Origin: Planctomycetaceae bacterium
GTDB taxonomy: Bacteria > Planctomycetota > Planctomycetia > Pirellulales > Pirellulaceae
Reading direction: 5' to 3'
Length of the DNA: 64,000 nt
NCBI GenBank assembly: GCA_020638975.1
Contig: JACKHN010000012.1
Span: 246,872 to 310,871 of the forward strand
Numbering within the stretch: the first letter of the stretch is position 1; each line of letters starts with the position of its first letter. Of the stretch, positions 31,201 through 46,200 are shown piece by piece. Below the pieces are notes generated by a model that saw only the letters and a list, made by a program, of their open reading frames with translations, was not told the DNA's origin and ran no database searches. The position numbers were made by a program, and so were the translations under genes.

Positions 31201-34200
31201 ACCGTCTGGGCGGCGGTCCCGACCGCGGTGATGTCGTCGTCCGCACCAGTGCCCATCACCGTCACATCCATGCCTGCTCCGGTCGTGTCCGTGACGTTCA
31301 CCTTCTCGATGTGGTCGAACGATAGTGGCTGGTTGCCGTCAATCACGAGCGAGCCTTCATCGTTCTCGGGGCCGGCCATGAAGACCGCACTCGTCGTTGC
31401 GTTCACAATGATCGTATCGCCAAGGGTGCTGATCGGATCACCGCCGTCGATCGTGATCGGAACATTGGCCGAGGTCGTCACCGTAAAGGTGTCGCCACCA
31501 GCCAGACCGTTGACGTGCAACGCGTCATTCGCTCCGAGATTGGCGAGCGTTAATGTCTTGCGACCGGTCAGGACAACCGAACTGTCGCTCACCGTCGTAA
31601 AGACATCATTACCCGCCGTGCCGTTGATCGTCACCAGATCATTACCGCTCGCCGCGCCAACATCGATCGTGAGGGCTGTGCTGTTGTTCGTCGTCACCAG
31701 CGGCGACAGGCCGTTGACTTGCACCTCTGCCGTGTTTGCTCCGGTTTGCGACACGACAAAGCGGTCGTCACCAGCCGTGCCGTTGATGTCGATCGCACCG
31801 ACTCCGTTATTCACGGTGGCGAGTTCCATTCCAGTCAGATTAATCGTCCCCAAGCCGGCTCCGCTCACGCTGGGTGTTGCCGTTCCAAGGTTCACTTCGG
31901 CGTTTGTCCCACCCGCATCGCCGTTTAACGTCACGCGATCGGCTGCCGACACGTTGCCACCTGCGACGTCGATCGCCGCGATGCCGTGTCCGGCAGTGAT
32001 CGTGAAGCTGTCGTCCCCGTCGCCGCCATTTAGCGTCAACAGGTCGATGGCGCCGCTGGCATTGACCGGAATTCGCGACCCAAGATTCAAGACCGCGCCA
32101 CCGGTAACGGTAAACGTATCGTTGGCACTGGTCCCCTGATAGACGAAATTGTCATCGGCGATCGCATCGGGATCACTCAATGTGATCGCGCCGTTCACGC
32201 CAAGATTGGCGAAGTTCATCGCCAACAGCGAGCCGACTTGCAGTTCACCACTGTCGTCGCTGGCACCAGGAGTCAGCGTCGTGGTGAGGCTCGTTCCCAC
32301 CGGAGTTGCCACCGTCAACGTGCGGTCGCCGTCGCTGCCGTCCAACGTCACATTCGACACGCTCCGCAGTTGCACGGTGCCGAACGAAGACGTCACGTCC
32401 GCACTCTCCGAGGTCAGCGGCGAGTAGGTCGAGTTCCCTCGCAAGTGTACCGTTGCCGAGTCGGCGGAAGCCGGATCGTCGCCTTGCGCCGTCACGGTCA
32501 CGTCGGCGATTGGCGTGATGCTGAACGTGTCGTCTCCGAAGCGTCCTTGCAAGGTCACCGTCGCGAAGTTGTTGTTCGTACCGCCCGCGTTGGCCGTGAT
32601 CACGGGGCCGTCGTTGATCCACACCCGCGCTTCATTGGCCGTCCCTGTCGGACCGATGGCCAGCGTGTCGTTGTCGTCCGTACCACGCACCACCAGCGTG
32701 CTGGCAGCAGCACTCGACACCACTTGGATCGCTTCCACATTCGCGTAACTCACATCCGCCGAGCCATCGCTGAAGCCGTCGATCACACCGCTGGTGCTGG
32801 TCGCGCCTTGCGTGATCGTTGCTCCGGTAGCGGCCGTCAGATGAATTGTATCGCCATCGGTTGGTCCGCCCGCATCGATGAACAGCGGCGTCGTTACGCC
32901 TGCCGCTACACGGATCGTATCGTTGCCCGTGCCGGTCTCAATCGTCAGTTGTTCCGTATTGGCCGTCGTGTAAGTCACGCTGATCCAGTTCGGGGTCGTC
33001 AGATCGACGGTCGTGTTCGTCACATCCAGAGTGTCGTTGCCTGCCGTTGTCAGCACCCGCACGGTGTCTTGGCCGCCTAGCGGATCGACCGTGAACGTAC
33101 CGCTCGTCGTCACATCGACCAAGGCCACCGCCTGATCGCTGGCAACGAACACTCGAGATCCCGCGACCGGCGTGACGGTCATGGTCTCGTCGACGCTAGT
33201 GCCTTCGACGGTCACGGCTTGTGTGCCACCTGCCACTCTGATTGTCTCGATGCCGCTATAGGTGACATCGCTCGTACCGTTGGCACCCGCATCGTCGATC
33301 GTCGAGTTGCCCAGATCGACGATTGTGGCTCCTGTGCTGTTAAACGTCAGCACATCGTTGCCGCTGGCATCGCCTTCCACCGTCACCGGAATATCGGCGA
33401 CCGCCGTGAGATTAAACGTATCGTCGCCCGTCAAGCCGCGGATCGTAATGGCACCCATATCCGAGCCATCGACGTTGATATGGCCTGCAAGTTGGACCAC
33501 GCCGGCACTAGAAACAGTAAAGCCGTCGTGACCACTGGTTCCCAGATAGATAAGCGTGTCATCGCTGGTCGTGTCAGCATCTTCAAGGTCGATCGAACCG
33601 CCAGTTCCCAAGCTCACATATTCGACCGTCAGCCAGTTGCCGACTTGCACTGTACCTGCATCCACGACCGCAGCGGGCGTATGCGTGATTGTGCGAACGC
33701 CTGTCGAAGATGTAACCGTCAAGGTCTCGCCTTGACTCTCACCATCGACGATCAAGCGTTCCACGTTATCCAGATTAATCGGCGTCGTCAGACCACCGAT
33801 CGCCAGCGAACCGCTATCCACCGCATCCGGTGTGAAGTTTGGAGTATCGACGCCAACCGTTCCCGTCACCGTCACGGTATCGCCATTGGTACTCGGATCA
33901 CCACCATCGATCGTAATGGCAACCGTGGTCAGGCCATTCACATCGATATCGAAGTCATCATCGCCGTTCTTGCCTTGCAGCAACAACGTGTCGAGGCCCG
34001 TGTAACGCACGATTGCGCCTGCGTTGACTTGCACATCTACGACCTGAGCACCTTGGCCCACCGCCGTGATGTCGTCATCCGCGCCCGTGCCCATCACCGT
34101 TACGTCCATGTTGTTGTCCGTGTCCGTCACGTTGATCGACTCGATATGATCGAACGATACCGGTGCGTTCGCATCCAGCACGAACGAGCCTTCGTCGTTC

Positions 34201-37200
34201 TCAGGACCAGCCATGAACATCGCAGCACCGATGTTACCCGTCAGCGTCAACGTATCGCCATTGGCGATCGGATCGCCGCCGTCCACGAAGATCGGCAGAC
34301 CTGCTGCGGTCACCACGAACGTGTCGTTGCCTGCACCACCCAAGACTTCCAGAGCCTCGACCGTGGCGTACGTCACTCGCTGCGAAGTGCCAACATCAAC
34401 CATCGCGCCGTTCGCGACAATCGTTTCCCCCGCGCTGCTGCCATGGACTCGCAGCGTATCATTGCTCGTACCACCATTGATCGTCAACAACGAGTCGATC
34501 GCACTCGTGCCCAGTCCGGTGAAGCTCACCAACGGACCAACACCGTTGACTTGCACCGTGCCGGCGGTCATCGAAGTCGGAGTCACGTCGATCGTGTTCA
34601 CTTGATTGGCGGCCGTGATCGTGATGCTTTCACCTGCGACGCCATTCGCACCCAGGTCCAACGTCTCCAGACCACTCACCGCTCCCAAGTTCGTGACCGT
34701 CAAGCTGTCGCCCGTCGCAGTACCACCGCCGGGCAGCGTCAAGTGTTCCACACCCGTGTAGTTCACCGCACCTAAGGAATTCACTGTCACTTGCTGCGTG
34801 GCGAGATTCACGCCGATCGTGTCGTCGCCAGCCGTGCCGTTCACCGTCAACGAATCGCTGCCGCTGCTCGGATCACCACCGTGGATGTTAAACACCGCCG
34901 TGCCAGGCGTGACCGCGAAGGAATCGTCGCCGTCAAGGGATTCGAGCGTGATGGTCTCGAGGCTTGTTAGAGCCAACGTCGCCCGTCCGGTCAATGCAAC
35001 GCTCGTCGAAGAAACCGTCAACAGGTCGTCACTGGCAGTACCGAAAGATGTCAGCGTGTCGCTCGCCGAGTTACCCGTCAAGTTGATCGTTTCGCCCGAG
35101 CCAACACCCGTGTAGCGAATTTCCAAGCTGTTCGCTTCCAACGTGCCTTCGTCCGTTATGCTGCCGGGCGTATGCACGTAAGCCGAAGCTTCCGTCACCG
35201 ACAGGCCCGTGCCCGCGTGCAACAGCAAGCCTTCCGTGCTTGTGAAGTCCAAGTTACCCGTCAGCACGCCCGTGATCCGGCCCGCTGTGACATCTACGCT
35301 CGGTGCGGTACCACTCGAAGTCAGCGTGTCTTCGCCCAAGCCACCTACGAAGCGGACGGTCTCTGTGGCAGCGATACCCGTGATGTTGACCACCGCCGAC
35401 AAGCCCGTCACCGTCACCGTGTCGGACGCTTCTTCGATACTCACCGCATCGTTGTTCGACGTGCCTTGCACTTCCACCGTGTCGCCATCGGCACCTGCCG
35501 CGACATTCACTTGCGTTACACTCGTCCCCGTCAAGTTACCGACCGTCACCGTGTCGGCGGCATCCAGTGTGTTCAAGTCGATCCGACTGACCGAGGCCGT
35601 GCTGATCGTGGCGGTACTGTCAGCAATGTCCGCTCGCAAGCCGTTGGCCGTCAGCGTCACCGTGTCCACGCCACCAGTAAACGTCGCTTGCAACAAGTCC
35701 GCCCCCGTACCACCTTCCACCGTATCGCTACCATCACCACTGGCCCAGAGGAACGTATCGTTGTCGTCACCGCCCAACAGCACGTCACTACCCAGACCAC
35801 CCGTGATCGTATCGTTACCCGTGCCGCCTTCGATACGATCGACCAGGCTACCGCCAACCAGCGTATCGTCACCCGCGCCGCCCAGGAGGGTTAACGTGGC
35901 AGACGTCGCACCAACTCCGTTCACATCATCGTTGCCTGCACCTGCGTCCACGATTGTATTCAGTGTATGAGCACCCAAGTCGATATCGTCGGCACCGCCC
36001 AACGTCGTGATATCGAGTCGATTCAGATCGCTCCCGAAGGTCACGATGCCGCCGTTGCTCGTCACGTCGTTCATCGTCGTCGTGACCACATCGATATCTT
36101 CCGTACCCAGAATCTCCAGCACATCGAAGCCGGTCGTGCTGCCGCCATTGACCGTGAACGTACCGCCGAAGCCGCTATAACCGATGGTCGGGCCAACTCC
36201 TGCCGCGCGGAAGCTGCCAGTGCCCGCCGCGGTCGGCGTGACTTGAAGCGTCTCGTCGCCCGTCGTGCCAGTCGCCACAAGCGTACTCGCATTGGTGACC
36301 GACAGAGTGACCGTGTTCAGTTCACTCGCCGCGCCAACTTCGCTCACACTAATCGCATCGACACCCGCTCCACCACCACCATTGATCGTCAAGCCTTCCA
36401 CTCCGTCCAGCGTGATCGTGCCACCCACGATCCCCGTCACCTCACCCGTCGACAAGTTCACGCCAATCGTATCGACGCCTATGGTTCCCGTTGCCGTGAC
36501 CGAATCACTGGTCGTATCACTGTCACCGCCTTCGATGCGAAGTCCGCCCGCGAACAGGCCACTAGCCCCAATCGACACCGTGTCGTTGCCACTCAGAAGT
36601 TGTAACGTCAGAGCGCCCAGGTCGGCTGCGTTGACCGAGACATGGCCCGTGCGTTGCACGATGCCAGTCCCGCTGACATCGAATACATCGTCGCCACTCG
36701 TACCGACGTACACCAAGCGATCATCACCCGGGTCGGCATCCGCGTCCAGTAGTGTTACCGAGCCGGTCGCGCCAAGACTGACGTACTCGACCGTCAGCCA
36801 ATTGCCCACTTGCACACTGCCGCCGTCCACCGCAGTCGCTTCCCGATGCGTGATCGTGCGAACAGCGCCCGTGGCGGATGTGACCGTCAAGGTTTCGCCT
36901 TGATTCTCGCCGTCGACGATCAAGCGTTCCACGTTATCCAGATTAATCGGCGTCGTCAGACCACCGATCGCCAGCGAACCGCTATCCACCGCATCCGGTG
37001 TGAAGTTTGGAGTATCGACGCCAACCGTTCCCGTCACCGTCACGGTATCGCCATTGGTACTCGGATCACCACCATCGATCGTGATGGCAACCGTGGTCAT
37101 GCCATTCACATCGATATCGAAGTCATCATCGCCGGCTTTGCCCTGCAGGTTCAACGTGTCGAGGCCCGTGTAACGCACGATTGCGCCTGCGTTGACTTGC

Positions 37201-40200
37201 ACATCCACGATGTTCGTGCCTTGGCCCACCGCCGTGATGTCGTCATCCGCGCCCGTGCCCATCACCGTTACGTCCATGTTGTTGTCCGTGTCCGTCACGT
37301 TGATCGACTCGATATGATCGAACGATACCGGTGCGTTCGCATCCAGCACGAACGAGCCTTCGTCGTTCTCAGGACCAGCCATGAACATCGCAGCACCGAT
37401 GTTACCCGTCAGCGTCAACGTATCGCCATTAGCAATCGGATCGCCGCCGTCTACGAAGATCGGAACCGAACCGGCTGTCACGGTGAACGTGTCGTTGCCT
37501 TCGTGACCGTGGGCTTGCACGGCTTCTACTGCCGTATATGTGACGCGCCGTGCGGCTGCCACGTCCACTCGAGAATTGAGACCGTCGATGACGATCGTCT
37601 CGCCGCTCGACGAACCGTGAACAATCAGCGTATCGCTGTCGCCACCACCATTGATCGTGAGCGTCGCGTCCGTTGCATCTCCCGACGTGCCGAAGCTTGC
37701 AAACGAGACGATTGGTCCAACACTGTTTGCTTGGACTTGGCCCGACTGTGAAGTGAGTGGTGTGACTTGAATCGTATCCTGGCCACTGGTGCCGGTGATG
37801 GTGAGCGTCTCGGTGGCATCAGCATTGGCGTTGATCGTGACCGACTGCAGGCTGCTGCCCGCTGTGCCGAGGTTCGTGACGGTGAAAGCATCATCAGCCG
37901 TGTTGCCGTTGCCGTTGATCGTCAAGCCGGCGACATCGACGAGTGTAATCGTTCCGCTCACGACACCCGTCACCGTATCGCCCGTCGAAGCCAATGAAAC
38001 AGCAATCACATCGTCGACGGTCGTGCCGTTCAGCGTGACCAGGTCATCCGACGTGCCGCCGCTGATCGTGATACCGCTGCTGTAGGTTGCCCCTCCGTGG
38101 ACGGTGAACGTATCGTGACCTGCCAGGCCGTTCAGCGTCAGCCGCTCGATACTCGTGGGCGTAACATCGAGGTAATCCTTGCCATCGCTGACCAAATCGA
38201 TAACGCCCGTCATTTGCACGGTGAACGCATCGTCAATCGACGTGCCTTGATAGACGATCGAGTCGGTACCGCCAGTACCGCCATTCAGAGTAATTCCGCC
38301 CGTAGTACCGAGATTCTCGAAGCGTAGCGGCTGACGTAGATTGACTTGCAAGTTGCCGCTGTCGGCGGTCGCGCCCGGCGTGATCGTGAACAAATCAGCC
38401 ACCGAACCAGCGCCGTCATCCTCGACGGTCAACGTGTCGCCGCCGCCCTGGCCGTCGATGGTCAACGTTTCCACCGTGCCATCAAAGGTCACGGCACCAA
38501 GTGAGCCGACGGTGATCGTACCGTTGGTGCCGCCTGCCGTGTAATCCACCGCGATCGTTTCACCGCTGGTCGTTCCCTGCACCAGCAACTCGTCACTCGC
38601 TGCCGGATCGCCGCCCGAGACGGTGATCGCCAAGCCGTTCGAGGGCGTAACGGTAAAGCGATCGTCGCCCGCCAAACCTTGTAGCGTTAGGTTGCCGAAG
38701 GTGGCCAGCGTCACAATCGCACGATCATTCACACGAACTTGATTCGCTCCGTAGGTGATCGCGTCGGGCCCGTTTGTTCCTTGCACGACGAGTACGTCGG
38801 AAGCCGCTAAGGCGGTCAACGTAATGGCTTCGACTCCGAAGAAGTTCGTATTGGCAGGTGCGTCCGGAGTGCTGATCGTGCCAGCGTCGGCGGTCGCACC
38901 GGGCGCGACGGTCGTCGTTCCGGCTGTGGAATTGGTTACGGTCAGCGTATCGCCTGTGATATGGCTGCCGGCATCAACGCTCAGCGAAGTCGGGCCGCCC
39001 GTGCCTGTGATAGTGATCGTGTCGTCACCGGCTCCTGCAGCTACCAAGAGATGTTCGCTGGCTGCGGCAAGTGTGACGGTCAGACTTGCGAGGGTCACTG
39101 CACGCGTGGTGCGGTCGACGCCGATCGTATCGTTCGACGCGGAACCATCGATTCGCACCAAGTCGTTTGACGAGGCTTGTCCGTCGACGGTGAGCGTGGT
39201 CACGCTCGGGAAACTGACAACCGGACCTGCGTTGATCCGACCGGTAAGAGTTGTTGGACTGATCACCACGGTGTCGTCCGAGGCGGATCCTTGTAGCGTC
39301 AACGTGCCTGTGCCGTTTACGACGACGGTCTCGACACCCGTAAAGTTTGTCGCTTCGGTGCCACTCACCGTTGCGGACGTTTCCGTCACCGTCGTGGCGG
39401 TCGCGCCTGACACGATTGTCAAGGTATCGTCGCCCGCATCACCACCATGCACCGTGATGGCCATGTCGGCAGAAGGCGTCACGGTCGTCGCGTCGCTTCC
39501 CGCTCCGAGATTGATCGTTAATGTGTCCGCATTATCGGCATCGAAATTGAACGTCGCCAACTCGCCATTCAACGTCACACCGGTTGTCCCGGAGCCAGCG
39601 ACGATCGTGGCCACATCGTTGTTAGCGGTACCCGTAACCGTGATGGCATCGCCGACAACACTTTGGCCCAGCGAGAAGGTTCGCGTTTCGAGGCTCGTGT
39701 AGTCAATCGGCGTACTGCTGTTCAGTTGGAAGCGGCCATCGTCACCGTTGGGCGTCCACGACAATTGGTCATCGACGGTGCCCGCATCTGCAACATTCGC
39801 CGTGAGCGTGTCCGCGTCGCCAAGACCTGCCAACAGAACGGCTTCGCTTCCGGTGAAGGTGATTTGTTCTCCGTTGATGTCGACCACTCCGTCCGCAGCG
39901 ATGGTCGCATGGGGTGAGTAGATGAACGCGTCGACCCCTGTTGTCCCTTCAACGATCAATTGATCCGTTCCAGCAGGCCCACCAGCGTTCAAGGTGAAAT
40001 CAAAATTGTCCGCGCCGCTCACCGCTGCTCGCAGCGTGTCGCTGCCGTCTTCGGCATTGACCGTCAAGCGGCTGGCGTCCGTCACGTTCTGGATCGTAAC
40101 CAGACCACGTGAGTTGACTGCCACGCTGGCAGAACTCGCACTGATCGCCCTGACCGTGATCGCATCATCACCACTGGTTCCCGCGATCGTCACGCTGTCA

Positions 40201-43200
40201 GCGTTGGCACCGCTCCCCGCGTCGAGCGTCACCGCTTCGATGCCAATGAACTGGGTCACCGAACCGTCCATATTCACGCTGCCGCTGTCGTTGGTCGTAC
40301 CGGGCGTCAGATTAAACGCGGCACCCATTGCTGTCGACAACATCACGAGCGTGTCACTAGCGGAAGGTGCTTGGCCATCGATGGTCAGTGCAGGGCCACC
40401 CGTGCCGGTAACCGTGATCGTGTCGTCACCCAAGCCGCCCGCGACCGTCAAGGCATCGGGTGCGGTCTCGGTCAGATCAATCCGCTTGTAGGTGTTGGCT
40501 GTGCTATCGGTGACCGTTACTTGTTGTGCTGTTCGATTCACCAGAATCGTGTCGTCAGTCGACGTGCCATGCACGACGACCACATCATCACCTGCACCAC
40601 CATTGACGGTGAACGTGCTAGTCGTAGCCGCCGCCAGATTGACCGTCACAACAGGTCCGACGCCTGCCGTAGCTTGCACGCTGGTGGCCGATATCGGCGT
40701 CACGTCGATCGTATTGGCAGCCGAGGAACCAGTTACCGTGAACACATCGCTGGCGTTGCCGCCGGAGTTGATCGTAACGTCGGTCAAAGCGGAGGACGCG
40801 CCGAAGTTCGTCACGGCCAAGGTATCGTCATCCGCGCCGGCATCGACCGTCAGCCGCTCGACCCCGGTTAACGTCACCGTGCCGCCGACCGCTCCGGTGA
40901 CGATGTCTCCCGTTGTCGCCAAGGCCACTACGATTGTGTCGGCAGTCCCGGTCCCGTTTAGCGTAACGCTGTCCGATGCAGATGGATTGCCGCCGTCGAT
41001 GCGAATGCCGAGCGAGTAGGCCGTTACATTGCTGTTCACGGTGAACGAGTCATCGCCGTTCAAGCCGTCCAGGCGCAGTCCTTCGACGTTGGTCTGCTGG
41101 ACACTCAGTCGGTTCAACGCGCCGGTTGTAATGTCCAAGGTGTTGCGTGTGCCATTGTTCCCTACGGTGAAGTTGTCGTTGCCGTTCGTTCCAGCCACGA
41201 CAAGCGTATCATTGTCTCCGCTGCCATCCACGACGATCGCGCCGGTCGCTCCCAGTTGCTCGAATTGAATCGCCAACAGATTGTTGACTCGGAACGACCC
41301 TTCGTCTACCGCACTGCCCGCCGAGTATACAATCGTATCGGCGGCGCTCGTGGCGACGATGGTCAACGTGTCGTTGCCGCTTTCGCCATCGTATCGCAAC
41401 TGCTCAATGCCATTGATCGTAATCGTGCTGTCATCCGTCGCTTCATCGATCACGAGCATGCCGCTATCAGCCGTCGCGCCCGGCGTGTAGATCACCGCAT
41501 CTTGACCAGGTGTCTCGATCACTAAGCGATCAGCATCCGTTGAAGGTTCGCCACCGTTGATCGTTACATTGACATTCCATTCGGCATTGAGTGGCGTCGG
41601 CGCAGGAGCACGCACGAGAATCTCATCGCTTCCCGACAAGGCGTTCGCCGTCACCATCGGAGTATCGATGAACAATACCTCCGGTCCCGTATTCACCGAC
41701 ACTGTGAAGTCCTGCACGCCGTCCGTGCCAGCATGGGTTGCCACATCACGAGCGATGATGGAGATCGTATCCGGGCCATTCGTGCCCGTGATGATCGCGC
41801 TCGTCGCGCCGGTGACCGACAGAGACTCGACGCGATCGAAGCTGACTGGCGCATTACTGCCATCGACAAGGCTTCCCTCGTCATTTTCGGGACCACTATT
41901 CACCGTGACTGCACCGGAAGCGACCAGCACTAACGAATCGCCTGGTGAGCCGCCGATCGGATCACCGCCATCGATGAAGACCGGAATGCTGTTCGGCGTA
42001 ACCGTGAACGTATCGGCACCTTCGTGGCCCAAGACGGACAAAGCTTCGACGTTCGCCGCCGCATAGGTGACGACTTGCGAACTGCCGATGGCGATCGTCG
42101 TCGTGGTAACCGTGATCAGTTCTGAGGCGCTGGCACCATGAACACGCAGCGTGTCATTATTCGCTCCGCCGGTGATGATCAGCGTCGCGTCTGTGGCCGT
42201 TGTACCCAGACCTGTGAAGTTGACTACCGGTCCGGCCCCGTTTACTTGAACGGTGCCACTGGCCGCCGTCAGCGGTGTTACATCGACCACATTCGTACCA
42301 TCAGCGAGATTGATGTCGAGCGTTTCGCCTGCGGTTGCGTTGCTGTTGCCGTTCAAAGTTAAAGTGAGCAGTCCGCTGGCTGCGCCCAGTTGGTTCACAT
42401 CGAAGTCATCACCCGTCCCGCCCGATTGGCCGTTGCCATTGAGCGTCAAGTGTTCGATCCCCGTGTAGTTCACCGCACCTAAGGAATTCACCGTTACTTG
42501 CTGCGTGGCGAGATTAATGCCAATCGTATCGTCGCCCGTCGTGCCAGCGATGGTCAACGAATCGCTGGCGGAGGGATTGTTGCCGTGGATATTGAACGTC
42601 ACGCCCGCGTCGGGAGTCACGGCGAACGTGTCATCGCCATCCAAGCCGTCGACCGTGATCGTTTCGATGCCGGTGAGACTCAAGTGTGCTCGCCCGCTCA
42701 GCAACACACTCGCACTCGACACGGTACTGAAGTTGTCGTTGCCTGCCGTGCCGAAAGCAGTGAACGTATCCGCACCACCGGCACCACTCAGCGAGATTGT
42801 TTCTCCCGAAGCAATCCCTGTATAGCTGATGTTCAAGCTGTCTGCGGTCACCGTGCCTTGATCGGTGTTGCTGCCAGGAGTGTGTTGATAAGCCGTCGCG
42901 CCCGTCACGCTCAATGTCGCTAACGCACCACCATCGACGACTTGTACGTTTTCGAGGTCAACGTATGTAATAATCGGCGTAGCTACATCGCTGATCCGGC
43001 TGGTGGCCGTTGCCACGGTTAACGAAGCGGAAGCCGCAAGGCTCGTCACGACAAGTAAATCGTCTCCCTGGTCACCATCAAAGGTAACGGTATCCGTCGC
43101 ATTGCCGCCGATTACATGCACTTTGGCCGTCAGACCAGAGATCTCGACATCGGTGTTTTGCACCAGCGAGACGCTGTCGTTGCCGGGAGTTCCGTGCACG

Positions 43201-46200
43201 ACCACCGTGTCATCGCCGGTCGCGACATTGATGTTGACGCGAGTTACTTCAGTACCGGCTAGGTTATTAACCGTCACTGTTTGACTACCTGCCCCGCCAG
43301 TGACGCCAAGCTGTTCAACGCCCGCTACGTCCAGAGTCGATACCCCATCGCTCACATCGATTCTCGCACCATCGGCACTGATCGTGACGCTCGTCGTCGC
43401 GGAGTAAGTGATCCGATCAATACCGGACCCTCCTTCGATCGCGTCCGCTCCGTCGCCGCTGGTCCAGACAAACGTATCGCTATCCTCGCCTCCGAAAAGT
43501 GCATCGACGCCCAGCCCACCTGTGATCGTATCGTTACCGCTGCCACCGTCAATCACATCGGCTTGCGCACTGCCGGTTAACGTATCATTCCCCTGACCAC
43601 CGAAGATCGTGAAGGTCCCAGCACTGCCGCTGACGTTGACCGTGTCGTTCCCCGCACCCGCGTCGACAATCTTCGGTAACGTACTCGTCAGTTCATTCAA
43701 CGTGATCGTGTCCATGCCGCCCGACGTCAACACGTCGATTCGATCCAGGTTCGCACCGATCGTAACGCTGCCACCGTTGATGGTGATCGCGGTCGCCGAG
43801 TCGGTCACCGTGTTGGAGTTCTCGTCCCCCCGTATCTCCAGCACGTCGTACCCACCGCTGCCACCGTTCACCGTGAAGGCCGAGTCGGTCAGTCCACCGT
43901 AAGTCACCAACACTCCCGACGAAGTAAACGTGCCCGTGCCACTGGCCGTCGGCGTGACTTGAACCAAGTCGTTGCCAACGGTTCCGGTGGCGTTCAAGAT
44001 CTCGTCGCCGCTGCCAACGACCACGACGCGAGACAAGCTGCTTGCCGCACCCACGGCATTGATATTAATTGTGTCGGTACCACTGTCTGCATTAATCGTC
44101 AGATCTTCCACGCCCGTCAGCGTGATCGTGCCGCCCACGATCCCGGTGACCGTACCGGCCGCCAGATCGAGAACCGTATTCACTCCCAGGCTACCCGTCA
44201 CCGTCACCGCGTCGCTCGTCGGATCGCTCGTGCCACCTTCGATGCGGAGCCCACCCGCGAACAAGCCGCTGGCCGCGATCGTCGCCGAATCGTTCCCGCT
44301 CAGCATCTTCAGCGTGAGAGCGTTCATCGCCCCCGCGCTGATTTCGACTCGAGTGTTGATGACGACGTCGCCGCTGCCATCCACCGCGAAGGTGTCGTCG
44401 CCGCTGGTGCCACTAAGTGTTGCCGTGTCCGTGCCTCCACCGCTCGCCAGAATTACATCCGCAGCCGCGCCGGTACCAAGGCTGACATACTCGATCGCCA
44501 GCAAGTTGTTGATCTGAACCGTCCCCGCGTCGTTTGCTGAACCGGCTACATGGTTGAACGCATCCGCGCCGTTGGTACCAGTGATCGTTAACGCTTCGTT
44601 GTCGTTCTCGCCGTCATAGATCAACCGCTCGATACCATTCAAATCAATCGCCGTCGCTAGACCGGTCGTCGCAAAGCTGCCGCCATCGACCGCATTGGGG
44701 GTGAAGTTGGCTCCATCCGCTCCGGTGTCACCGGTGATGGTCACGGTGTCGGCGTCGGTAGAAGGATCGCCACCGTTAACCGTGATCGCGGTCGCGGCCA
44801 AGGTGTTGATGTCGAGGTCGATATCATCATCGCCGGCTAAACCGTTGATCGTCACCGAGGCGAAGTCGGTGTATTGAATCGCCGGACCACCATCGATGCT
44901 GACTGTGAAGTCATCGGCCGTGCCACCGACAGCAGCGAGCCCAACGAGTGTAATATCGTTGTCGGCGTTCGTTCCGTTGATCGTCACGCCACCTGTTCCA
45001 TCACCATCGACGCTGATCGACTCGATACGGTCGAAGCTGACGGGCTGGAAGCCTGTCACCAGGAAGGAACCTTCGTCATTCTGAGGTCCGGCGGTGAAGG
45101 CGACCGCGGCTGAACCTGATCGGAGGACGAGCGAATCGCCGGTGGCGGTTGGATCATGTCCGTCGATGAAGACAGGAATCGAACCCGGTGTGACATCAAA
45201 CGCATCCGAGCCTTCAAGGCCGTTCACTCGAAGAGCTTCGACTGTCGCACCAGTGACCGTTGTGTTGAATGCGATCGGCAACAGATCGTTCGCGGTACCA
45301 GCATTGGTGTCCGAGTCGACCGTGACGCTGCCGTTGGTGGTTACACCGTCTCCGACCACGATAATGATTCGTTGCCCGGAGGTCGTGCCGTTGACTGACA
45401 AGGTGTCATCTCCAGCTCCAAGACTGGCCGTCAACGTACCAACCGTCGTGAGTGAGAACTCGGTATTGAGCCCCGTCCGTGTAATCGTGCCAGCCGCCGC
45501 AGCCAACGGTGAGTAGATGACGTCTTCGTCACCTGCGCCGCCCACAACCGTCACGGCCACGCTGGCTGCGTCAACCGCAACGTGTTCGATACCCGGCAGA
45601 TTGACCGTACCGAGACTCGTGCTGCTGACACTGGCTGCCGTGCCACCGACGTTGACGGCGACCGCGCCTGCCGTGTTATTCAAAGTAGCCATATCGCTCT
45701 GACTCGGATCGCCACCGGCCAGAGTGATCGTCGTATATCCATGTCCACCAGCCACGGTAAAGCTGTCGTCACCGTCCAAACCGTTAAGCACGACACTAGT
45801 AACCATCGACGTATCGATCGTCGCTCGTCCGGCAAACGTGAGGTCGTTGTTGGCGGCGACGCCCAGCGTATCGTTGCCGCTGGTCGCGTTCAGCGTGACA
45901 GTGCCGGTGCCCGAACTGGTCAATGCAATCGTCTCGCCAGTTCCCACCCCGTCGTAGGTCACCGTAGTCGCATCGGCAACGATCTCGCCTTCGTCGGTCG
46001 GCGTAAACGCACTGGCAATGTAGTTCTGTGAACCGCTAATGGCCAACGTCGTCAATGCAGTGCCGCTTTGAACGGCGTGAATCGCTTCCAGATCGGCGTA
46101 ACCAATCGTGGCCGCACTCACGCCTGCGATTGTGCCAGCCGTCGTGTTGATGGTCAGGGTCGCGTTGTTGTTCGTGACTTCTAGCCGGTCGTCGCCTTGG

